Numbered from the stretch's first letter, positions 40,557-48,836 are shown. The stretch: DNA of 64,000 bases from Marinococcus luteus (GCF_900106595.1 NZ_FNNC01000001.1:985953-1049952), one strand, 5' to 3'. Translations and numbers: made by a program. The notes: generated by a model from the letters alone, not told the origin.

Positions 40557-41321
40557 TTACGTTGTTGTTTTTTCCTGCTGGCTCTGTTCCATTTTTTCTT
40601 TGCGCTTTGTGAACACGAGGGTTTGGAAAATCATAAACACACCGCCTGTCGCCCAGTAAAGAGAAAGGGCAGATGGCAGAAAGATTCCGGCTACAATCAT
40701 CATCACCGGCATCAGCATCATAATCGGCCTCATGTTTTCAGGCATATCCTTCGCCGTGATTTTTGTCTGCAAAAACATCATCAGCCCAGCGAGGATTGGG
40801 AAAATAAAAAATGGATCCGGTTCTCCAAGGTCTACCCATAGGAAGCTGTGGGCTGCGAGTTCTTCTGTCCGCTGAATGGCAAAGTAAAAGGCCATTAAAA
40901 TCGGCATCTGCAGAAGAATAGGCAGACACCCCATCATTGGGTTTACGCCTTCATCCCGGTACAGCTTCATCATTTCCTGCTGAAGCTTCTGTGCTTCCGC
41001 CTGGTTTTTAGAGCTGTATTTTTCCTGAAGCTCTTTCATTCTCGGCTGAAGCCGCTTCATGGCGATCGCACTGTTCTGCTGCTTTAAGAACAGTGGAAGA
41101 AGTACAATACGGATAATGATCGTTACTGCAATGATTGAAAGGCCGTAATCACCATTAAAAAATTGGGCAAGCGTGATTAAAAGCCACGAAAACGGGTATA
41201 CAAAGAAACGATCCCAAATTCCTTCACTGTCTGCCGATATAGCTTCCTGTTCGCCGCCACAACCGGCGAGCACCAGCATTAAAACACCCAGCATTGCTAT
41301 TAATTTCCATTTACTATTCAC
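40557..41321 (-). CDS. yidC: Membrane protein insertase YidC (YidC2/YqjG type by context)
   Basis: Inserts and folds membrane proteins. About 254 residues with a lipoprotein signal (VLMLVLAGC, cysteine at residue 21) and the five-helix YidC core: SIIAVTIIIRIVLLPLFLKQQNS, whose arginine is the conserved positive residue in the groove. A cytoplasmic hairpin (RMKELQEKYSSKNQAEAQKLQQE) and NPMMGCLPILLQMPILMAFYFAI follow. The start is the GTG at 41321, 8 bases after AAGGAG. That ribosome-binding site is buried in an 18-bp hairpin whose other arm lies in the upstream ORF, so expression is probably switchable. Confidence 0.93.
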   Translation of the reverse strand: MNSKWKLIAMLGVLMLVLAGCGGEQEAISADSEGIWDRFFVYPFSWLLITLAQFFNGDYGLSIIAVTIIIRIVLLPLFLKQQNSAIAMKRLQPRMKELQEKYSSKNQAEAQKLQQEMMKLYRDEGVNPMMGCLPILLQMPILMAFYFAIQRTEELAAHSFLWVDLGEPDPFFIFPILAGLMMFLQTKITAKDMPENMRPIMMLMPVMMIVAGIFLPSALSLYWATGGVFMIFQTLVFTKRKEKMEQSQQEKTTT

Positions 41322-41328
41322 TACATTC

Positions 41329-41379
41329 ACTCCTTCTTATTTTTCATGCTTCCAAATTATGATGAAAAATAAGAAGAGT
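41329..41379 (-). promoter_or_regulatory. Hairpin sequestering the yidC ribosome-binding site
   Basis: Two perfectly complementary 15-base arms (41333-41347 and 41362-41376) enclose a 14-base loop. Three further pairs (41329-41331 with 41377-41379) form across one bulged base. In minus-strand RNA the 3' arm contains the yidC Shine-Dalgarno AAGGAG (41335-41330). The 5' arm is made by the last sense codons (S-S-Y-F-S-S) of the upstream ORF. A ribosome stalled just before these codons would melt the stem and expose the yidC site. Confidence 0.88.
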
Positions 41380-41626
41380 CTTCATCATCATGCCTGCTGT
41401 CTGAGCGGTCCGGTATCTTCTTTTGTACAGTAACAAAGCGAAGAGCAGCCATCTCCGGCACCCGGCTGTAATCTTCATAGCAGACATTGGCTTCCTCATG
41501 ATGGAGGGAATAAGCATTCGTGCTCGTAAGATGCTGGCTGACGATCCAAAGCGTAGTAATGAGCACGCTGACAAGGAGGAGCCATTCCACCCAGTTTATT
41601 TCTGCAAACGTTTCAATAAAAAACAA
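41357..41626 (-). CDS. mifM: MifM-like translation-arrest leader peptide
   Basis: 89 residues starting at a TTG with a strong GGAGG site. It has one membrane helix (about residues 12-31, VEWLLLVSVLITTLWIVSQ). A soluble tail follows that contains RFVTVQKKIPDRSDS and ends with an acidic run HDDEDSSYFSS. B. subtilis MifM is of the same size and layout (helix, then R-I-T-T-W-I-R-K, then an acidic D-E-E-D stall site) and controls yidC2 by stalling when YidC1 is limiting. Here the acidic run immediately precedes the 5' arm of the hairpin hiding the yidC ribosome-binding site. The start lies one base after the upstream transglycosylase stop. Sequence similarity is low, so the call rests on architecture and position. 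Confidence 0.8.
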   Translation of the reverse strand: MFFIETFAEINWVEWLLLVSVLITTLWIVSQHLTSTNAYSLHHEEANVCYEDYSRVPEMAALRFVTVQKKIPDRSDSRHDDEDSSYFSS

Positions 41627-41627
41627 C

Positions 41628-42284
41628 TTATCCCCCCTCCTCTGCTAAATGATTTTCTTCAAGACTCACCAGTTCCACTTCTTCATCATATGTGTTGTAG
41701 TAATTAAGAATATCGTCTACATACCAGTCCGCCTGGTTATATTGATATATTGCCGGCCGTACCTCGCCGCCCGCTGCTCCGTTAGATGCAAGAAAGTTTG
41801 CCGCCGAATACACGGCATCTTCAAGAGCATACGGATCGGCTCTGCCATCGCCGTCAGCATCAACACCGTAGCCTCCGTATTCATTAATTGTTTCCGGATC
41901 GGTTAATTCCCGCTCCGGTATATCAGTACTGCCATTTCCACCGCAACCTGGATAATTCCACCCTACAAATGTGCATGGCATAAACTGCATATGTCCTATC
42001 GCTCCAACCGGGCTTTCCAGTGTTTCCATCGTGGAAAAAACAGTTTCCACCCGGTGGACCGCTGCTAAGAGGGTCCACGGAATATCATAATCTTCTCCCG
42101 CCTGTTTGTAAACAGAAATATATTCTTTTGGTACTTCATTTTCTGCAAAGTCTTCCTGGGAATTGTATGTCGGTGTGCTCCCGTCCTGCACCGATGATGC
42201 GATAAAAACAATAGCTGCTGTGAGTAGAGCCGTCACTGCTGTAATTAAGTAAACATATCGATAACGCTTGGTCTGCGGGCGCAC
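41628..42284 (-). CDS. Membrane-anchored lytic transglycosylase-like protein (SLT domain)
   Basis: About 218 residues: an N-terminal membrane anchor (YVYLITAVTALLTAAIVFIASS) and a catalytic domain with YKQAGEDYDIPWTLLAAVHRVETVF, where the general-acid glutamate is expected. VGAIGHMQFMPCTFVGW, a DADGDGRADPYALEDAVYSAANFLASNG segment and QYNQADWYVDDIL follow. This is the soluble-lytic-transglycosylase fold cleaving peptidoglycan glycans. The GTG at 42284 has AGGAGGGG 5 bases upstream. It is the first gene of the transcript carrying the MifM-like ORF and yidC. Confidence 0.82.
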   Translation of the reverse strand: MRPQTKRYRYVYLITAVTALLTAAIVFIASSVQDGSTPTYNSQEDFAENEVPKEYISVYKQAGEDYDIPWTLLAAVHRVETVFSTMETLESPVGAIGHMQFMPCTFVGWNYPGCGGNGSTDIPERELTDPETINEYGGYGVDADGDGRADPYALEDAVYSAANFLASNGAAGGEVRPAIYQYNQADWYVDDILNYYNTYDEEVELVSLEENHLAEEGG

Positions 42285-42383
42285 AGCGTCCCCTCCTGTT
42301 AACATAACTCGTGGCTAAAGACGAATACCGCCATGTTTATTGTAGCACGTTTCAGCCAGAATCTATAATGGGAAGGCAAATAA

Positions 42384-42414
42384 AAAACTTTCCTCATGGC
42401 GAGGAAAGTTTTTG
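42384..42414 (-). terminator. Terminator after yheA
   Basis: A stem of at least 10 bp, AACTTTCCTC with GAGGAAAGTT (42386-42395 with 42401-42410), has U/A tracts on both sides and lies 4 bases after the yheA stop. Confidence 0.8.
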
Positions 42415-42417
42415 TTA

Positions 42418-42783
42418 TTACTGCTGGCCGTTATTCTCTTCCGGTACACCGTAGAGATCTTCAAGCGGCTCCGTAATAATTTTATTCAAGTCAGAAATGA
42501 CTGTGCTGAGCTGCTGCTCCTGCTGCATCAGCTTCGAAATAACTTCGTGCTGCTGCACCATTTCAAACTGTTTTTGAGCCTGGGTAATTTCTTCTTCCGA
42601 AGGCTGCTCTCCCTGCATTTGTTTCTGCTGCAGTTCAAGCTGTACATTGCGGAAGTTATCAAGCATACGCTTTGCGACTTCGTCCTGCTCTACTTCGTTA
42701 TGAAGCTCTTTAAGTTGTTGAAATTCTTCGCTGTCACGAAGTGCACTCGATAATTCGTAAGCCTTGTCATGAATATTGGACAT
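42418..42783 (-). CDS. yheA: YlbF/YmcA-family protein YheA
   Basis: 121 residues, almost wholly helical and glutamine-rich (DKAYELSSALRDSEEFQQLKELHNEV, VQLELQQKQMQGEQPSEEEITQAQKQFEMVQ). This matches the UPF0342/YheA branch of the YlbF-YmcA superfamily, whose relatives YlbF, YmcA and YaaT form an RNA-processing regulatory complex. Start 42783 has AAGGAGG 8 bases upstream. It follows yheB as in B. subtilis. Confidence 0.88.
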   Translation of the reverse strand: MSNIHDKAYELSSALRDSEEFQQLKELHNEVEQDEVAKRMLDNFRNVQLELQQKQMQGEQPSEEEITQAQKQFEMVQQHEVISKLMQQEQQLSTVISDLNKIITEPLEDLYGVPEENNGQQ

Positions 42784-42876
42784 ATATAAGTCCTCCTTTA
42801 AGATTGTCTGTATGAGCATAACATGAACCGCCGGCAGAATTCATCCATTCCGGAAGAATCAATGGCATTTTTTTAT

Positions 42877-44016
42877 TCACACTATCCACAACACGACTAT
42901 TCCCTGTACACAGCCTACAAAACCGCCAATCAGTGCCCCCAGATATGTGATCAGTTTAAACTCCCTTCCGGAAATCGTAAGCAGCATAGCTTCCATCCGG
43001 TCTGTCGAAAACGTGTCCACCTGCTCTTTAACTACATCATGAAGATGAAGCTGTTCAAACAGATTCGGAAGCCTTTTCGCAATGGAGCCCTGGCCTTTTT
43101 TCACTGCTTTTGGAACCCATTCCTCCAGCAATTTCGCCTCATATGCGGGGGCCCATTCCTTCAAAGGCTGCTCGAGCCTCTCCATCACCGGTACATGTTT
43201 ATCAACCGTTTCCACAATGTAATCCACCGCTGCCCGGGAATCCACGTAGGCAAAAGCGGCCGCTGCCGGTTTTTCAAACAGCGCTTTTCGCTCCTGCTGC
43301 AGCAGGCCGGAAATCATTTTTTCCGTTCCAGGGTCTTCAAAAAAACGGATCACCTCTGGTTGAATACGGTCAACGAGCCGGTCATTCCCGATCATAGTAC
43401 CAAAAAAGTTCATCATCGATCCTTTTCCTTCTAAAAAACGCTCGAGTAAAAGCGCCAACTGCTCTTTCCCTGCCCTTGACCGAAAATAATCACCGGCCTT
43501 CACCATTATTAACTGTGTAAGCTCTTTGGTCATCACTTCCGATTGACGGACCGCACCGGGGGGAAGAAGCTCTTTAATCGGAGTATCAGCATGACGGTGC
43601 TTAGCTTCTTCCCATTTTATGTCGAGCGTTTCTCTTAAAGTTTCGCGGAGAAAACCGCGGACATCGCTCAGACCTGTCCATTTCTCCACATAATCGGATA
43701 AGCTTTTCTCAGAATAAAGATATTCCTTCATTTCTAATGTTACCCAATCATTCAGCTGGTGGGAAAACATGTCACTGCGGATTTTTGCCTGCAGGCCTTC
43801 CGGGGTCAACAGGTGGTCTGTCACGACCCGTCCGAGCTGCCCGGCGAGCTCATTACGTCTTTTTGGGATCAGCCCCGGGGTGAACGGCACCCGTACAGAG
43901 CCTATGTACACTGGCTTATACGGCCTGAACAGCATTCGTATTGCAAGCGAATTCGTTACTCCCCCGATGGCTGCCCCAATAGCGATCATAATGATAATTG
44001 TAATAACTGCGTTCAT
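42877..44016 (-). CDS. yheB: DUF445 membrane protein YheB
   Basis: 379 residues: an N-terminal membrane helix (VITIIIMIAIGAAIGGVTNSLAIRMLFRPYKP, the DUF445 signature), a long amphipathic helical middle, and a C-terminal membrane segment (FKLITYLGALIGGFVGCVQGIVVLWI). The family resembles lipid-interacting helical-bundle proteins; in B. subtilis YheB is a membrane protein of unknown role. It is paired with yheA. Confidence 0.9.
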   Translation of the reverse strand: MNAVITIIIMIAIGAAIGGVTNSLAIRMLFRPYKPVYIGSVRVPFTPGLIPKRRNELAGQLGRVVTDHLLTPEGLQAKIRSDMFSHQLNDWVTLEMKEYLYSEKSLSDYVEKWTGLSDVRGFLRETLRETLDIKWEEAKHRHADTPIKELLPPGAVRQSEVMTKELTQLIMVKAGDYFRSRAGKEQLALLLERFLEGKGSMMNFFGTMIGNDRLVDRIQPEVIRFFEDPGTEKMISGLLQQERKALFEKPAAAAFAYVDSRAAVDYIVETVDKHVPVMERLEQPLKEWAPAYEAKLLEEWVPKAVKKGQGSIAKRLPNLFEQLHLHDVVKEQVDTFSTDRMEAMLLTISGREFKLITYLGALIGGFVGCVQGIVVLWIV

Positions 44017-44054
44017 GGTGATTGCTCCTTTGGCAGTCTTCTATTAGTTAAACG

Positions 44055-45854
44055 TTATTTCTCTGCGGTAAAAATAAATTCTTCGCGTTCTATGATAAAT
44101 TTCCCGCGTTTAAATGCGTTTCTCCACATTCTTTTATTCACATTATCCGGGTGTGTTGAAACTATTTGTATGCTTTTCAGGGGAAAATTTTGCGCTTCGA
44201 GCCACTTTTCCGAAAGATCCTGCTTCCAGCCTATGGTCCCGCTCCATCCTTCAGCAGGCGCGATAATCGCTTCTGCACTTCCTCCATTCCAGCGCAAAAG
44301 CGCCGTCTCCACCGAGTCCATACCCTCGAGCCATTTTTCAAGCGGCAGCAGAGAAACATTCTGCTCTTCCACCTTATTAATGTCAGAATACTCCCCTGCA
44401 TACGTATACCCTTCTCCGTCATCAATAAAAAATCCGTCGCCGGCCCATACTTCTTTCCACCAGGACCACGGCAAGCTGTTATATTGTACCTGTCCATCAA
44501 CCATTACCTCCAGGCTATTCGGCCAGGGTTTTTTCACCACTACTCTGCCGGGCGTGTGACGCACTGCATATCCTTCGGTGTCCCACGTATCCATTACCAT
44601 CCCTGGAAGACGGCTGTTGTATTTTTCAGGATGCACTCTACGGTCCGGCAGATCTGCAGTAATCATTCCAGAGGCGTGTGCGCCCCCAAAGGCTTTTAAA
44701 AGCGGAATTCTTCCCCGGGTTAATACATCTATCACCCACTGCAGGTCTCCCCGCATCCAATCTGCTTCCCAGGTCAGTACGTAGCGCAGCGAATGGAGAT
44801 GGTACTCCTTCCATTTACTTTGTGTCTGAGAGGAAGCCGCCTGTGCTGACAGCGAATCAACGCCGATATGTGTAATTCCGCAGGCTTCAATCGTACTGCC
44901 AGCGTCAGCGCTCTGTTCATTCCATGAACACAGGCAGTATTGTCCGTTATTTGCAAGCGTTCCAATCATGACAAACAGCTGCTCGAATCCCCATTCCCGG
45001 GCGAGCCACCATACGCGGTCTTTCGGACGCACGTCCCACACTAAACCAATTTCTGTTCCTGATTTTATAAACAAACTGGCGTGGCTGAGGACATATCCCT
45101 GCCCAGGCTCTCCCGGGCTGTTACTAAAGAGAATAAGTGCAGGATCAGCGCCATTTGTTTTTTCAGGCCTCTCCTTTGACTTTCCGGCGGGCATGTCTGC
45201 CCATTGTTTATGTCTTGAGGACGGCTCCCCGCCCAATTGAATGATTTGTGCAGGTTCCATGTTATACTTTTCCTCAGCTTCAGCTGCCGAACGCCCCGCA
45301 CCAACAATGAACCATTCCGGCTGGAAATGCGCATGAACCGCTTCCTCAGCTGCGGTTGTCCAGCGTGGGCTGTACGGGCAGACTGCAGCACCGATATACA
45401 TCAGTGCCATGTAAACCACCGCCGACTGTTTATCGATCCCGGCCAGCACAGCTGCCCGTCCGCCGTTGTGTATACCCGCTTTTCTCAGTTTTCCTGCCGC
45501 TTCCTGCACTTCTTTGGCCAGCCTCTCATATGTCCATTCCCCGCTTTCATCTATGAAAGCCGTCTGCTCCATCACTTCTTTTGATTTATTTATCAGCTGC
45601 TCCGCAGCGTTCATTTTTCCTTTGTAAAACCAGCCAGCTTTTCGTCTTCCGTGCGAAAGCTCTACAACGTCTTTATACCGTTTGAACCATCGGGTTTCAA
45701 GTCGTTTAGACGCCTGCTGCCAAAACCAGGAAACATCGATTGCGGCATGTTTTTTCAATTCTTCTGTATCGCTCAGTCCAAGTGCTTTAGTCCAGTGATA
45801 AAGCGCATTAGTTCTCCATTGAACAATAGGTGGTTCCCATATAGTCCACTGCAT
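44055..45854 (-). CDS. Degenerate acetyl-CoA-synthetase-like (ANL superfamily) protein
   Basis: 599 residues with the overall layout of an acetyl-CoA synthetase: an ACAS_N-type N-terminus (WFYKGKMNAAEQLI), a large adenylation core and a small C-terminal lid. The catalytic motifs are eroded. The ATP loop, normally T-S-G-T-T-G-x-P-K, reads FSNSPGEPGQG. The aspartate motif region reads AGDGFFIDDGEGYTYAGEYSDINKV rather than G-R-x-D-D-x-x-K-x-x-G-x-R. The catalytic C-terminal lysine context (S-G-K-x-x-R) becomes VNKRMWRN. The frame is open throughout, so this is more likely a repurposed pseudoenzyme than a dead gene. No acetate-metabolism genes are adjacent. Confidence 0.75.
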   Translation of the reverse strand: MQWTIWEPPIVQWRTNALYHWTKALGLSDTEELKKHAAIDVSWFWQQASKRLETRWFKRYKDVVELSHGRRKAGWFYKGKMNAAEQLINKSKEVMEQTAFIDESGEWTYERLAKEVQEAAGKLRKAGIHNGGRAAVLAGIDKQSAVVYMALMYIGAAVCPYSPRWTTAAEEAVHAHFQPEWFIVGAGRSAAEAEEKYNMEPAQIIQLGGEPSSRHKQWADMPAGKSKERPEKTNGADPALILFSNSPGEPGQGYVLSHASLFIKSGTEIGLVWDVRPKDRVWWLAREWGFEQLFVMIGTLANNGQYCLCSWNEQSADAGSTIEACGITHIGVDSLSAQAASSQTQSKWKEYHLHSLRYVLTWEADWMRGDLQWVIDVLTRGRIPLLKAFGGAHASGMITADLPDRRVHPEKYNSRLPGMVMDTWDTEGYAVRHTPGRVVVKKPWPNSLEVMVDGQVQYNSLPWSWWKEVWAGDGFFIDDGEGYTYAGEYSDINKVEEQNVSLLPLEKWLEGMDSVETALLRWNGGSAEAIIAPAEGWSGTIGWKQDLSEKWLEAQNFPLKSIQIVSTHPDNVNKRMWRNAFKRGKFIIEREEFIFTAEK

Positions 45855-45958
45855 TTCTCATAGCCTCCCGACGTTTTTCCTTTTATAGAATGGGAATAGG
45901 GGTGTATATCTATTTTTACATAGCTTTTAGATATGTGAAACAAAAAGGAGTGCTTCAA

Positions 45959-46582
45959 ATGAAAATAGCTTTATTTGGCGGAACCGGCCGCACCGGCTCC
46001 CAATTTGCGTCCATGGCTGACGCTGCCGGACACGAATTAAAAATGCTTGTCCGCTCACCGGAAAAAGCAGACAGCCTGCCAGCTTCTGCAGAGAAGATAC
46101 ACGGTGATGCCCTTGATCAGGCGAAAATGAGAAAAACACTGCAGGGCGCGGATGCGGTCGTCAGTGCGTTGGGCACTGACAAGCAGAACGTGTTAAGCAG
46201 CTTCACCCCGCTATTGTTAAAAGAAATGAACGACCTCAGCATCACCCGTTTAATTACCGTAGGCACTGCCGGAATTCTTCAGTCGCGGACAGAACCGCAT
46301 CTTTACCGGTTTGAGTCTTCAGAATCCAAACGCCGGAGCACTACGGCCGCCGAAGACCATAAGGCAGCCTATGAATACATTAAGGAAACGTCCTATTGCT
46401 GGACCGTTGTCTGCCCGACTTTTCTGCCGGATGGGGAAAATACTGCTTCCTGGCGCTATGAAACTGACTATTTGCCGGAAAACGGCACCCGGATCTCGAC
46501 AGGAAACACCGCTGATTTTTTAATGCACGTATTGGAAAATCACTCTCAATTCTGTAAAAAAAGGATAGGCGTTTGTGAGTAA
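45959..46582 (+). CDS. NmrA-like NAD(P)-binding protein
   Basis: About 207 residues of an atypical short-chain dehydrogenase fold. It has the nucleotide-binding loop IALFGGTGRTGSQFASMADAAGHEL, ADAVVSALG and a TVVCPTFLPDG segment, with no Tyr-x-x-x-Lys dyad visible. Such proteins act as NAD(P)-dependent reductases or redox-sensing regulators. The start is set by AAGGAG 8 bases upstream. It is divergent from the degenerate ACS-like gene. The substrate is unknown. Confidence 0.82.
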   Translation: MKIALFGGTGRTGSQFASMADAAGHELKMLVRSPEKADSLPASAEKIHGDALDQAKMRKTLQGADAVVSALGTDKQNVLSSFTPLLLKEMNDLSITRLITVGTAGILQSRTEPHLYRFESSESKRRSTTAAEDHKAAYEYIKETSYCWTVVCPTFLPDGENTASWRYETDYLPENGTRISTGNTADFLMHVLENHSQFCKKRIGVCE

Positions 46583-46663
46583 GGCTGTGTAATTGACGGT
46601 ACAAACATGCTATACTAATTACCATTATCTAAGTAAAAACCCCGAAAGAAGGAGGGCGGCGAT

Positions 46664-47233
46664 ATGAGTATTTTCGGTATCATTCTCGGTATTGTTATTG
46701 TTACTGCTATTATAAGCTGGATTATCGGCTACAATGCCTTAATTAAATATTTAAACTGGGTGGAAGAATCCTGGACCCAGGTGGAATTTCAACTGCACCG
46801 GCGGATGAACTTAATTCCTGACTTTGTGGAATCTGCCCAAAAGGCATGGCGTCACAAGCAGGATGAATTGGAAACGCTGGTACAATACAGAAGCGAAGCA
46901 TTATCCCCGGAATCGAGCAGACAAGAACAGCTGCACATTAACTCCCGCATTGAAGATAATCTTCACGAGGTGTTTGACGCTTCCATGCCTGATGATAAGC
47001 AGCTGCAGTCCGAGCTGAAGTCGATGCGTGAGCAGTTTGACGATGCGCAGAATAAGATCATTCATTCTTCAAGCGTTTACAATAATACGATAGATAAATA
47101 CAATACAAAGATATCATCGTTTCCGGTCAAATTTGTGGCAGAGCTGCATCATTTTAAAACCCGCAATCCTCTTCCAGGGCAGAGTTCTGCTCCCGGAAGC
47201 AGTGCCGAAACAAAGGCGGAAACGTCTGTATAA
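46664..47233 (+). CDS. LemA-family membrane protein
   Basis: 189 residues: an N-terminal hydrophobic helix (FGIILGIVIVTAIISWIIGYNALI), then the long helical LemA domain with NWVEESWTQVEFQLHRRMNLIPDFVESAQ and SSVYNNTIDKYNTKISSFPVKFVAE, followed by a short low-complexity tail. This is the LemA signature. The function of the family is unknown. The gene has a strong AGGAGGG site and is followed by a gene-free region. Confidence 0.9.
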   Translation: MSIFGIILGIVIVTAIISWIIGYNALIKYLNWVEESWTQVEFQLHRRMNLIPDFVESAQKAWRHKQDELETLVQYRSEALSPESSRQEQLHINSRIEDNLHEVFDASMPDDKQLQSELKSMREQFDDAQNKIIHSSSVYNNTIDKYNTKISSFPVKFVAELHHFKTRNPLPGQSSAPGSSAETKAETSV

Positions 47234-47573
47234 TCCAAATATGCATATAATTATATTTTTTGATTTGAGCTTGTTTCTTTTCCGCTCAACCCTGAAAACA
47301 GGCGGAGACAAGCTCTCATCGACATTAGGCTGTTATTCATTCTGTGCTATGCTGAACAGGCAGGTTCTCCTGAGATGAATGCATCTTTACCTGTACGATA
47401 CCATTTGTACCCTGCCCGGATGTTCCGGCAGGGCTTTTTTGTACCTTCAGCCTGTTTAAAAAAAGCAGTACACGGCAAAAGAATGTTGAATCCTCCCGTG
47501 TTATAATGATGAAAGACATTTGAGACCACTGTCTACGTTTATCCAGTACTGTATGAGAAAGGAAGCTTCAGAC
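47234..47573 (+). other. 340-base gene-free region with two RNA hairpins, candidate small RNA or leader
   Basis: No ORF here has a plausible ribosome-binding site and protein-like composition. A long interrupted hairpin (GAGCTTGT at 47267-47274 with ACAAGCTC at 47308-47315, and CCGC with GCGG inside) lacks a U run. About 95 bases further on is a strong terminator (47410-47440). The region between could be an independent small RNA, the 3' untranslated region of lemA, or an attenuator for the aminopeptidase gene. A weak TATGCT -10 near 47348 is the only promoter hint. I do not recognise an RNA family. Confidence 0.45.
47410..47440 (+). terminator. Intrinsic terminator in the lemA-aminopeptidase gap
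   Basis: A stem of about 10 bp, CCCTGCCCGGA with TCCGGCAGGG with one bulged C, has a TGT loop and six T residues. Confidence 0.85.
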
Positions 47574-48806
47574 ATGAAAACGTTCGAACAAAAACTTCAC
47601 AACTACGCAAAACTTGCCGTGGATAAAGGTGTTAATATCCAGCCCGGCCAGACTTTAGTTATCGCAGCTCCGATTGATGCTGCTCCTTTTGTCAGAAGAC
47701 TGGCCGAGGCAGCATACGATGCCGGTGCAAAACATGTCTACCCGGAATGGGCAGACGATGAACTGACAAAAATTAAATACGAGAAAGCGCCCGAAGAAGC
47801 TTTTCATGAATTCCCTTCCTGGCGTGCTGAAAGCAGAGAACAGCTCGCCCGTGAAGGAGCAGCTTTTATCACGGTCAAATCCACTGATCCTGATCTGCTT
47901 AAAGGAGTGGACCCGGATAAAATTGCCAATGCGAACAACGCAGCCGGTGCTGCTATGGAAGGATTCCGGGATTATATTCAGGCTGACCGTGTCAGCTGGC
48001 TTGTGATTTCCACCCCTTCTGCTGGATGGGCAAAAAAAGTTTTCCCGGACGAACCAGAAGACCGGGCCATCGATCTTCTTTGGGAACGGATCTTCAGCGC
48101 TGTACGGGCGGATACAGAAGACCCGGTCCAGGCGTGGGACGAGCATAACCGCATTCTGCGGGCCAAGGTCGATTGGCTGAATACCAAAAAATACAAATCA
48201 CTTCATTATACCGCTCCCGGCACGGACCTTGAAATCGGCCTGCCGGACGGACACGTGTGGGCTGGCGGCGGCAGCACCAATACCTCGGGTGTTTCGTTTA
48301 TTCCGAATATGCCGACAGAAGAAGTATTTACTGCTCCGCATAAGGATTTCGTTAACGGGCACGTAACCAATACTAAACCATTGAACTACGGCGGCAGTGT
48401 TATTGACCAATTTACGCTGCACTTCAAGGACGGGGCTGTCACAGACATGGAAGCCGGCGAAGGAGAAGAAACTCTCCGTCACCTGATCAATTCAGACGAA
48501 GGTGCCGCCCGCCTTGGCGAAGTAGCCCTCGTTCCGCACAGCTCTCCTATCTCGCAGTCCGGCATTTTGTTTTTCAACACGTTGTTTGATGAAAATGCCT
48601 CCAATCATATTGCGCTTGGCAGTGCATATGCTTTCTGCGTGGAAAATGGACCGGAAATGAGCAAAGAAGAAAAGGAACAGGCTGGTTTAAACACGAGTAT
48701 CATCCATGTTGATTTTATGATTGGAAATGAAAATATGAATATAGACGGCATTCTTCCCGATGGTACGAAAGAGCCCGTATTCCGAAACGGCGAATGGGCA
48801 GAATAG
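47574..48806 (+). CDS. M29-family metallo-aminopeptidase
   Basis: About 410 residues of the thermophilic aminopeptidase T/AmpS family, which removes N-terminal residues from peptides in the cytoplasm. It begins FEQKLHNYAKLAVDKGVNIQPGQTLVI. It contains NIPTEEVFTAPH (here PNMPTEEVFTAPHKDFVNG), metal ligands in EGEETLRHLINSDEGAARLGEVALV, SGILFFNTLFDENASNHIALG and IHVDFMIG. Start 47574 has AAAGGAAG 9 bases upstream. It precedes pdxK by 30 bases and may share its transcript. Confidence 0.93.
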   Translation: MKTFEQKLHNYAKLAVDKGVNIQPGQTLVIAAPIDAAPFVRRLAEAAYDAGAKHVYPEWADDELTKIKYEKAPEEAFHEFPSWRAESREQLAREGAAFITVKSTDPDLLKGVDPDKIANANNAAGAAMEGFRDYIQADRVSWLVISTPSAGWAKKVFPDEPEDRAIDLLWERIFSAVRADTEDPVQAWDEHNRILRAKVDWLNTKKYKSLHYTAPGTDLEIGLPDGHVWAGGGSTNTSGVSFIPNMPTEEVFTAPHKDFVNGHVTNTKPLNYGGSVIDQFTLHFKDGAVTDMEAGEGEETLRHLINSDEGAARLGEVALVPHSSPISQSGILFFNTLFDENASNHIALGSAYAFCVENGPEMSKEEKEQAGLNTSIIHVDFMIGNENMNIDGILPDGTKEPVFRNGEWAE

Positions 48807-48836
48807 CTTTTCTATCTTTTTTGAAAGGAGATTATT

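Noticed and set aside
47337..47519. 60-codon minus-strand ORFs in the lemA-aminopeptidase gap
   Set aside because: Two overlapping frames of similar length, no ribosome-binding site, and both cross the intrinsic terminator.
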